5,427 nt of DNA from Verrucomicrobiales bacterium. Its GTDB lineage: Bacteria; Verrucomicrobiota; Verrucomicrobiia; Limisphaerales; Palsa-1400. The translations under genes and the position numbers were made by a program. The stretch is from the NCBI GenBank assembly GCA_028293405.1, contig JAQGOW010000423.1, positions 1 to 5,427 on the forward strand. The letters are read 5' to 3'. Shown in pieces: positions 1-5,427 of the stretch (position 1 is its first letter; each line of letters starts with the position of its first letter). The notes below the pieces were generated by a model. That model had not been told where the DNA came from and did not search any database. It saw only the letters and a list, made by a program, of their open reading frames with translations.

Positions 1-125
1 TGGGGCAATCCCCTACTCTTCTTTACCAACATCGCCCCGAAAATAACTGTTGCATTCGGCTAGGCGTGTCGTAAATATGCTTAAGTTGAAGGTCTGACCG
101 GATAGCGCGGGTTATCGGTTTTTCG
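1..125. other. Upstream region of rho, no gene seen
   Basis: I see no convincing coding frame here. In the rho frame a TGA stop at 87-89 closes the reading frame, so no missing N-terminal Rho domain is encoded upstream. A weak promoter guess is TTGCAT (50-55) and TAAATA (72-77) with a 16-base spacer; each matches consensus at only three of six bases. At the left edge, GGGGCAAT (2-9) can pair with ATCGCCCC (31-38), with one mismatch, or its GGGG can instead pair with CCCC (10-13). These pairings exclude one another. They could be the end of an upstream transcript or mean nothing. Confidence 0.4.
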
Positions 126-212
126 ATGGCGCAGACGGTTTTCCCAAATTCTCTATTTCTTGGAAAGAACGATTTCGGGTCATTCAGGAAAGACTTCTTT
201 AACACACACATT

Positions 213-1343
213 ATGAATCAAGCGCCTAGCGCCACTGTTACCGACTACGGGTCGGGCTTCCTCGAAATTTCCGAAAAAGGTTTCGGATTTTTGCGAACGA
301 AGGAAAACAACTATCATCCAAAGCCTTCTGACATTTTCGTCACGCCGGATACTATTAAGCGCAATTTCCTGCGCGAGGGCTGTCAGGTCGAGGGCGAAAC
401 CCAACCGCCTCATCGCGGCAACAGCCCGCAGCTTCGCAGCGTCGAAAAGGTCAATGGCCTGACCTTCGACGAATATACCAAGTGCGTCCGCTTCGAGAAT
501 CTCACCACGATTGATCCTATCGAAAAGATCAATCTGGAAACCTCGCCTGATTCGCTCGAAACCCGTATTATCGACCTGGTCACGCCCATCGGTAAAGGCA
601 CCCGCGGTTTGATCGTTGCGCCTCCGCGCACCGGTAAGACCACCATTCTCAAGCAAATTGCCAACGCGGTCACAGCCAACCATCCGGAAGTGTATGTGAT
701 GGTGTTGCTTATCGACGAACGTCCTGAAGAAGTCACCGATTTCCAACGTTCCGTCAAAGCGGAAGTCGTTGCGTCGTCGAACGACCAGGACCTCGAAACG
801 CACGTGCGTTTGTCGCGCTTTATGATTGAGCGTTGCCGTCGCATGGTTGAAAGCGGCAAAGATGTTTTCGTTTTGTTGGACTCCATCACCCGCGTCGCTC
901 GCGCTTACAACAGCGTGCACGGCGGCAGCGGTCGTACTATGACCGGCGGTGTTGATGCCCGTGCTTTGGAAATTCCGCGTAAGATGTTTGCATCGGCGCG
1001 TAAAATCGAAGAAGGCGGTTCGCTAACAATTATCGCCACGGCGCTGGTCGATACCGGCTCACGTATGGACGAACTGATTTTTCAGGAATTCAAAGGCACC
1101 GGTAACATGGAATTGATCCTCGACCGCAAGCTCTCCGAGCGCCGGTTGTTCCCTGCGATCGACATTCCCAAGAGCGGCACGCGCAAAGAAGAAAAACTTT
1201 TCGCGGCCAAGAATCTCGAATCGATCCGCAAGTTGCGCCGCATGATGGTGGACTTGAATCCGATTGAAGCGATGGAAACGTTGACTGCTGCGTTGAAGAA
1301 GCACAAGACCAACGACGAATTGCTCTCGAAGATCGTTACGTAA
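213..1343 (+). CDS. rho: Transcription termination factor Rho, short form without N-terminal helix bundle
   Basis: This is an RNA-dependent hexameric ATPase that loads on nascent RNA and releases RNA polymerase in the cytoplasm. From the ATG at 213 it has 376 residues, against 419 in E. coli. The primary RNA-binding cold-shock-like domain comes first (about 13-95), with GFGFLR at 23-28 and DIFVTP at 40-45. The RecA-like ATPase domain follows, with Walker A APPRTGKT at 136-143, LLIDERPEE at 165-173, Walker B LLDSITR at 221-227, a Q-loop around 236-249 and the R-loop FKGTGN at 293-298. The E. coli N-terminal helix bundle (about 47 residues) is absent. An in-frame ATG at 126 would add 29 residues that look unlike Rho, so I prefer 213; neither start has a well-placed Shine-Dalgarno (AGGAAAG at 186-192 is about 20 bases away). 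Walker A has Arg139 and Thr140 where E. coli has Lys181 and Ala182. Identification is near certain; the start is less so. Confidence 0.97.
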   Translation: MNQAPSATVTDYGSGFLEISEKGFGFLRTKENNYHPKPSDIFVTPDTIKRNFLREGCQVEGETQPPHRGNSPQLRSVEKVNGLTFDEYTKCVRFENLTTIDPIEKINLETSPDSLETRIIDLVTPIGKGTRGLIVAPPRTGKTTILKQIANAVTANHPEVYVMVLLIDERPEEVTDFQRSVKAEVVASSNDQDLETHVRLSRFMIERCRRMVESGKDVFVLLDSITRVARAYNSVHGGSGRTMTGGVDARALEIPRKMFASARKIEEGGSLTIIATALVDTGSRMDELIFQEFKGTGNMELILDRKLSERRLFPAIDIPKSGTRKEEKLFAAKNLESIRKLRRMMVDLNPIEAMETLTAALKKHKTNDELLSKIVT

Positions 1344-1364
1344 TCCCACTGCACATACCAAGGC

Positions 1365-2969
1365 TTACGCCTTCGTAGCTTTCAAGAGGTCGCGCACGCT
1401 TTGGAGTGTGTCGGCCTCTTCAGCTTTTTTGTCGCGACGCCAACGGTTGATCCGCGGAAATCGCAACGCAATGCCGGCTTTGTGTCGCGTCGATTCAGCA
1501 AGTGCTTCGAAAGCGAGTTCGAAAACCAATTCCGGTTTTACCATGCGAACGGGCCCGAACTTTTCCAACGTATTGCGACGCACGAATGCGTCCACTTGGC
1601 GAATTTCGTCGTCGCTTAAACCGGAGTAGGCCTTGGCCACAGGGACCAGTTCGTCCTTTTCCCAAACGCCAAAAGTGTAATCCGTAAACAAACTCGCGCG
1701 CCGACCCGAACCCGGCTGCGCATTGATCAGCACGGCATCGATCAGATACGGATCGATTTTCCACTTCCACCAATCACCACGCGGACGACCCACCTGGTAT
1801 GGCGACGACCAACGTTTGAGCATAATCCCTTCGACGGATCGCTCGCGCGCTTCCGCCTGCAGCTTCGCCAAGTCTTCCCATGAAGTCGCATCGATGCGTT
1901 GCGAGAGTCGAAATGGCAACCCACGCGAAATATCCTGGTAAATGGTCTCAAGCTTTTGCCTGCGTTCGACCAATGGCTGCTCGCGAATGTCTTCGCCGTT
2001 CCATTCCAAAATGTCGAACGTTTGAAACACGACCGGCGCTTCCTCGCGAATAGTCGCGCTGACATCTTTGCGTCCTATGCGCTGCTGCAAAACTCCGAAC
2101 CGCAACGGTTGTTCATCGCGCCATGCCAAAATCTCGCCATCGAGCACGGTGCCATCGCGAATGCATTTGGCGGCTTCCACCAGTTCCGGAAATCGTTCTG
2201 CAACCATTTCCTCCCCACGCGACCAGAGGATAATCTGCCCCTGTCGTCGAATTAGTTGCGCGCGAATGCCGTCCCATTTCCATTCTGCCAACCAATCAGA
2301 AATGTTGCCGAGTGTTTCGGGTTCTTCCTGCAGCGGTGACGCTAAATAAAATGGGTAAGGCTGGCCGGGTTCCTTTTGGTCTGTCTCTTGCGGCCGCAAC
2401 AATTGTCGAAAATCGTCCGGCGTCGGATTCCACGTTCCCATGATGCGATGCGCCATCACCGCTGGGGAAACTTTGGCGATATTCGCCAACGCACGAACAA
2501 CAAGCGTTCGCGCAACACCCACGCGAAACGCCGCCGTGATCAGTTTGTTGAACACGAACCGTTCGTTCCAATTCAACTCGCGCCAGGTCTTCACCAACAC
2601 TTCGCGACGCCATTCCTCCGGCATCTTATGCAAATCGAGGACGCGATTCTGGACCAGTTGATGCAACGGCGGTGGATGCGTTGCGGTGGTATTCTCCGGC
2701 AAAAGAAGCGCCATGGTTTCTGCTAAATCACCGACTGCATCATAACATTCGCCAATCAACCACTCCGGCAGCTTCGTTTCTTCAGCGACCCATTGGCCGA
2801 GCAATCGACCTGAGACGATGCTCGGAACTTTGCGTCCCGCTAAAAAATGCAAAGCCCACACTGCATCCTCCGGCGGAGCTTCGGAAAAGTAGCGTTCCAA
2901 CGCGGCAAGTTTGTCATTCGTGCGCGTCGTTTGATCCAACTCACAATACAATTGTGTGAAACGCTTCAT
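1365..2969 (-). CDS. ATP-dependent DNA ligase of the bacterial nuclease-linked repair cluster
   Basis: This enzyme seals nicks in DNA through a lysyl-AMP intermediate. It has 534 residues, about the usual 530 for the bacterial PP_1105-type family (TIGR04120, from memory). Residues 1 to about 205 are a helical DNA-binding domain. The nucleotidyltransferase core runs about 206-406 and has all expected motifs: I with catalytic Lys231 (K231-W-D-G), Ia SRG at 250-252, III LDGEI at 276-280, IIIa FDI at 318-320, IV EGIMLKR at 380-386 and V WKWK at 401-404. The OB-fold follows (about 407-515), ending in the conserved tail RFPR (503-506) and RRDKK (511-515). There is no polymerase or nuclease fusion, so this is not LigD-type. 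The start ATG overlaps the stop of the upstream nuclease gene by four bases, which suggests translational coupling. The gene looks intact. It is most likely a repair ligase beside a separate NAD-dependent replicative ligase, which is outside the window. Confidence 0.95.
   Translation of the reverse strand: MKRFTQLYCELDQTTRTNDKLAALERYFSEAPPEDAVWALHFLAGRKVPSIVSGRLLGQWVAEETKLPEWLIGECYDAVGDLAETMALLLPENTTATHPPPLHQLVQNRVLDLHKMPEEWRREVLVKTWRELNWNERFVFNKLITAAFRVGVARTLVVRALANIAKVSPAVMAHRIMGTWNPTPDDFRQLLRPQETDQKEPGQPYPFYLASPLQEEPETLGNISDWLAEWKWDGIRAQLIRRQGQIILWSRGEEMVAERFPELVEAAKCIRDGTVLDGEILAWRDEQPLRFGVLQQRIGRKDVSATIREEAPVVFQTFDILEWNGEDIREQPLVERRQKLETIYQDISRGLPFRLSQRIDATSWEDLAKLQAEARERSVEGIMLKRWSSPYQVGRPRGDWWKWKIDPYLIDAVLINAQPGSGRRASLFTDYTFGVWEKDELVPVAKAYSGLSDDEIRQVDAFVRRNTLEKFGPVRMVKPELVFELAFEALAESTRHKAGIALRFPRINRWRRDKKAEEADTLQSVRDLLKATKA
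1384..1430 (+). terminator. Intrinsic terminator-like hairpin downstream of rho, inside the antisense ligase 3' end
   Basis: The left arm 1384-1392 pairs with 1412-1420 (nine pairs). After a one-base bulge (T1411), 1393-1397 pairs with 1406-1410 (five pairs). The loop is 1398-1405, and a run of six T follows at 1425-1430, four bases after the stem. Two pairs are G-U (1390/1414 and 1394/1409) in the rightward RNA; in the leftward RNA they would be A-C mismatches, and no U-run follows on that side. The signal therefore points to rightward transcription from rho, whose stop codon lies 41 bases before the stem. The T run is the complement of two Lys AAA codons (514-515) of the ligase, so coding constraint could have produced part of the pattern. 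Confidence 0.5.
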
Positions 2970-4003
2970 TCCGCGGAACGCTCTTCGACTGGCGGCAACT
3001 CCTCCGCATCGTCCTCAACCTCGCTCGTAAACCTCGTCTTCACCACGTCCGCTTGCCACCCGTTTTCGCGGAGCCAACGAGCCAGCACATCTGTATACCC
3101 ATGCGTCACCAAAACTCGCTCTGCGCCAGTCGCACGAATACTCGCAATCAATCCCTCCCAATCCGCGTGGTCCGACATCACAAACCCGCGATCCAGCGCG
3201 CGTCGCCGACGGGTTCCGCGAACCTGCATCCAACCCGACGCAAACGCCGCCGACACCTCACCAAACTTCCGCAGCCAAGGTGTGTTGTCCGCAGATGGCG
3301 GCGCGACGATCATCGCCTGCCCTTGTTCAGAACGAATCTTCGGTCCAAGCGCGAGTTCAACCTGTGGAAAACGAACACCTGCGGCCTCATACGCGGGCAA
3401 AAACGCCGCCACCGCTCCGTGCACATAAATCGGCCCAATACTTCCATCCAAACCTGCGAGAATGCGCTGAGCCTTCCCGAGTGAATAACCAAAAATGATA
3501 CTCGTGCGCCCTTGCTCCTGGTTTGCGCGCCACCAGTCATTCATGTCAGCGTAAATTTCTGCCTGCGGTCGCCACCTATAGATTGGCAGGCCAAACGTCG
3601 ATTCAGTGATAAACGTGTGGCAACGCACTGGTTCAAAAGGCGCAATCATCCCATCGTCTTCGGTTTTGTAATCGCCGCTGACCACCCACACCTCACCTTG
3701 ATACTCCACCCGCACCTGAGCCGACCCAAGCACGTGCCCAGCGGGATGCAGGGAAATCTTCACGCCATTGCATGTAGTGACTTGCCCGTAAGCGAGCGTC
3801 TCGATAATGACGTTCGGCCCCAAACGCCTCCGCAAAATTTCACGTCCTGGCTCCGCCGTAACGTAGGCTTTTGATCCCCAACGGGCGTGATCGCTGTGTG
3901 CATGGGTAATGACGGCGCGGTCAACAGCCCCCCATGGATCCACGAAAAAGTCACCGGCCGAACAATGGAGACCGCGTTCGGTGATTTCGAGGAGAGGTTT
4001 CAT
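2966..4003 (-). CDS. Ligase-associated DNA exonuclease (metallo-beta-lactamase / beta-CASP fold)
   Basis: This is a metal-dependent nuclease predicted to trim DNA ends before sealing by the ligase encoded just downstream. It has 345 residues, normal for the ligase-associated exonuclease family (TIGR04122, from memory). Visible motifs are H34-A-H36-S-D38-H39 (the HxHxDH metal site), H90 in HPAGHVLGS (86-94), D111 in SGDYKTE (109-115), E134 in TESTFGLP (133-140), SDHADWEGL with H279 (277-285), and H301 in VTHGY (299-303). These are the metal ligands expected of the SNM1/CPSF-type fold. The C-terminus (328-345) is acidic. Its TGA overlaps the ligase ATG as ATGA, so the two form an operon with the nuclease first. 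The start at 4003 gives a normal N-terminus (MKPLLEITERGLHC), though no Shine-Dalgarno precedes it. Related characterised proteins are manganese-dependent DNA nucleases; RNA cleavage is a less likely alternative. Confidence 0.92.
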   Translation of the reverse strand: MKPLLEITERGLHCSAGDFFVDPWGAVDRAVITHAHSDHARWGSKAYVTAEPGREILRRRLGPNVIIETLAYGQVTTCNGVKISLHPAGHVLGSAQVRVEYQGEVWVVSGDYKTEDDGMIAPFEPVRCHTFITESTFGLPIYRWRPQAEIYADMNDWWRANQEQGRTSIIFGYSLGKAQRILAGLDGSIGPIYVHGAVAAFLPAYEAAGVRFPQVELALGPKIRSEQGQAMIVAPPSADNTPWLRKFGEVSAAFASGWMQVRGTRRRRALDRGFVMSDHADWEGLIASIRATGAERVLVTHGYTDVLARWLRENGWQADVVKTRFTSEVEDDAEELPPVEERSAE

Positions 4004-4142
4004 GCGTTGCGGGAGAAGACCGGTAAATATGCCACAGCCAGAAAAATTTGACAGCTTAAACAGCCCTTTCGAACCAAAAATATTTTCACTTAAACGCCGC
4101 CCCCAATTTGAAAAAGTTTTTCGACAGGCCTACCTTACTACC
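4004..4142. promoter_or_regulatory. Divergent intergenic region with repeats and a palindrome
   Basis: This 139-base spacer must serve the leftward nuclease-ligase pair and probably the rightward ATPase. It is AT-richer than its flanks. It holds a direct repeat CTTAAAC (4055-4061 and 4089-4095, 34 bases apart, each soon followed by a C-rich run), a second direct repeat AATTTGA (4045-4051 and 4105-4111), and a 13-base odd palindrome GAAAAAGTTTTTC (4110-4122). A perfect TTGACA sits at 4048-4053 but no matching -10 follows at normal spacing. I see no clear promoter for the leftward operon; a weak guess read leftward is TTGGGG (complement of 4103-4108) with TATTTT (complement of 4079-4084). Regulation cannot be settled by eye. 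Confidence 0.4.
4108..4136 (+). promoter_or_regulatory. Possible promoter of the proteasomal ATPase gene
   Basis: TTGAAA (4108-4113), a 17-base spacer and TACCTT (4131-4136) form a weak sigma-70-like pair; the first matches the -35 consensus at four of six bases, the second the -10 at three of six. If used, transcription would start close to the ATG at 4143, giving a leaderless or nearly leaderless mRNA, which fits the lack of a well-placed Shine-Dalgarno. The palindrome at 4110-4122 falls in the spacer, where a repressor could act. This is a tentative call. Confidence 0.22.
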
Positions 4143-5427
4143 ATGGCAGAATCGAAGAAGCGGCCGGCAAGTTCCACTGCCGGCCAGAAGTCCCCCAGCG
4201 AAAGTACCGACCCGTTGAGTTCACCCGATGTCCTTGGCCGCGAGCAGATGGAGCAGCTATCTGCATTGCAGCTCGTCGACATGATTGTTGGCAAATTGCC
4301 GCCGCGTCACAGTTCCATCATGGACATGATTTATCTGCGTGATCGCGTCGCGGAGATTGAAGAGGTCAATGACCAAGCGCGCCAAACTATCGAGAAGATG
4401 GACGCAATCATTGAAAAATTGCGTTCACCCGCTTTTCGCGTTGGCACGTTCCTCATGCCTATCGAACCCGACAAAGCGCACGTCTGCTGTGGCGGCACCG
4501 ATTACGTTTGCCGCATCGACCCGCAGATTCCGCTCGCCAGTTTGCAAGTCGGCCAACGCGTCCTGTTGAATGAAGCGTTCGCCGTCGTGCAAGGTCTCGG
4601 CTTTGAACGCAATGGTCCTATTGTCCGCATCGACGAACTCCTTTCCGGCGGTCGTCTTCGCATCGGTCAGGAATCCGGATTGATCAGCTCGGTTCTGCTC
4701 CGTTCGTCTTTGCTCGCAAAGGAAAAACTCAAACCCGGCATGGAAGTGCGCCTCGACGCCAATCAAAAGGTTGCGCTCGAAGTCATTGGGATCGGCAAAC
4801 GCATCGAACGTGCTCTGGAAACGGTGAACGAAATTCCGTGGTCCTCAATCGGTGGTCAGGACGAAGCCGTTCAGGCGATTCGTGACACGATCGAAATGCC
4901 GTTCTTGCACAAAGCGTTGTTCAAGAGATTCGACCATAGCGTCCCAAAAGGCTTCCTGTTGCACGGACCTCCCGGCTGCGGCAAAACGCTTTTGGGCAAA
5001 GCAACTGCGTTTAACCTTCGGCAGCAGATCAAAGCTGAAACCGGCGTTGATCGTCCGGAATTCTTCCTGCACGTCAAAGGTCCTGAAATTCTCAACATGT
5101 GGGTCGGTGAATCGGAACGTCAGGTCCGCGACTTGTTTGCTCAATGCCGCGAACGTGCCGCCGATGGCCATTTGGCGTTCCTTTTCATCGACGAAGCTGA
5201 ATCGATTCTCGGAACTCGGCGCGCCGGTCGGCACAGTAGTATCCTGAGCACTGTCGTGCCAATGTTCTGCACGGAAATGGACGGCATCGAACCGCTCACC
5301 AACGTGGTCGTCATCATCGCCTCAAACCGCGCTGACTTGATCGATCCTGCCATCCTGCGTCCCGGCCGTATCGACCGAAAAATCAAGGTTAACCGCCCGA
5401 ACAAGGAAGGTGCGCAAAAGATCTACG
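4143..5427 (+). CDS. arc: Proteasome-associated AAA ATPase (ARC/Mpa family), cut by the right edge
   Basis: This family forms hexameric ring unfoldases that capture Pup-tagged proteins through N-terminal coiled coils and thread them into the 20S proteasome. The 428 residues seen are the N-terminal part; M. tuberculosis Mpa has 609. Order: a low-complexity start (1-30), a predicted coiled coil (about 60-94), two OB-type domains (about 97-225), then the AAA module from about 231. Motifs are Walker A GPPGCGKT (275-282), Walker B FLFIDEAE (346-353), sensor-1 Asn395 in IASNR, and arginine fingers R406 and R409 in LRPGR. The family stretches STVVPMFCTEMDGIE (369-383) and SNRADLIDPAILRPGR (394-409) closely match Mpa. 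The pore loop reads NMWVGESER (318-326), with Trp320 where Mpa has an aromatic Phe. Three cysteines (115, 116, 123) cluster in the first OB domain. The start at 4143 gives a sensible N-terminus; no Shine-Dalgarno is well placed. The C-terminus, whose tail docks on the 20S core, is outside the window, so proteasome coupling cannot be judged. Confidence 0.93.
   Translation, partial: MAESKKRPASSTAGQKSPSESTDPLSSPDVLGREQMEQLSALQLVDMIVGKLPPRHSSIMDMIYLRDRVAEIEEVNDQARQTIEKMDAIIEKLRSPAFRVGTFLMPIEPDKAHVCCGGTDYVCRIDPQIPLASLQVGQRVLLNEAFAVVQGLGFERNGPIVRIDELLSGGRLRIGQESGLISSVLLRSSLLAKEKLKPGMEVRLDANQKVALEVIGIGKRIERALETVNEIPWSSIGGQDEAVQAIRDTIEMPFLHKALFKRFDHSVPKGFLLHGPPGCGKTLLGKATAFNLRQQIKAETGVDRPEFFLHVKGPEILNMWVGESERQVRDLFAQCRERAADGHLAFLFIDEAESILGTRRAGRHSSILSTVVPMFCTEMDGIEPLTNVVVIIASNRADLIDPAILRPGRIDRKIKVNRPNKEGAQKIY

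Noticed and set aside
1..38. GGGGCAAT / ATCGCCCC alternative pairings as a riboswitch or attenuator
   Set aside because: The stems are short, one has a mismatch, and the region is cut by the window edge; there is no conserved riboswitch core.
180..920. A 246-codon open frame on the minus strand opposite rho
   Set aside because: It lies entirely across the strongly conserved rho coding region, and its product has no recognisable motif; it is a shadow frame of the rho codons.
1360..1373. Hairpin AAGGC/GCCTT at the ligase stop codon, with a GTAA loop in the leftward RNA
   Set aside because: Only five pairs and no T run after it on either strand, so it is not supported as a terminator.
4048..4053. 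Perfect TTGACA -35 hexamer in the divergent spacer
   Set aside because: No acceptable -10 lies 15-19 bases downstream; the nearest TATTTT is 27 bases away.
4004..4142. Search for an SOS (LexA) box upstream of the repair operon
   Set aside because: I saw no match to the TGTTC-N4-GAACA motif recalled for Verrucomicrobia; only TTCGAA at 4068-4073, which lacks the spacer.
1..5427. CRISPR arrays, tRNA or rRNA genes, insertion sequences, phage genes
   Set aside because: No regularly spaced repeats, no tRNA-like cloverleaf, no transposase or terminal inverted repeats were found; the window is almost fully occupied by four conserved genes.

Overview
The window holds three complete protein genes and the first 428 codons of a fourth, at a moderately high GC content with short intergenic gaps. 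I infer a bacterium of the Verrucomicrobia (or a near PVC relative). Three things point there: a Rho factor that lacks the usual N-terminal helix bundle, a proteasomal-type AAA ATPase (ARC/Mpa family) in a gene neighbourhood that is not actinobacterial, and weak or absent Shine-Dalgarno sequences. This is an inference from gene content, not a proof.

Layout. Positions 1-212 are the leader of rho. rho itself runs rightward to 1343. Only 21 bases separate its stop from the stop of a leftward gene. That leftward pair is a putative beta-CASP metallo-beta-lactamase exonuclease (4003-2966) followed by an ATP-dependent DNA ligase (2969-1365). The two overlap by ATGA, so they are almost certainly one operon. 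They match two members of the known bacterial four-gene repair cluster of ligase, nuclease, Lhr-type helicase and metallophosphoesterase; the other two members are not in this window. A 139-base divergent spacer (4004-4142) separates the exonuclease from a rightward proteasomal ATPase gene that runs off the right edge.

How they may work together. The nuclease and ligase can trim and seal nucleic acid ends. Rho ends transcription and is an unrelated housekeeping neighbour. The ATPase is an unfoldase that in other bacteria recognises Pup-tagged proteins and feeds them to a 20S core; neither Pup, its ligases nor a 20S core is visible here.

The most notable non-coding signal is a long hairpin followed by six T residues at 1384-1430, downstream of rho and inside the antisense 3' end of the ligase gene. 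Its G-U pairs form only in the rightward transcript, so it looks like an intrinsic terminator for rho. I did not find a clearly new multi-gene system. The items most worth following up are the ATPase locus, with its short coiled coil and Trp pore loop, and the reduced ligase/nuclease pair.
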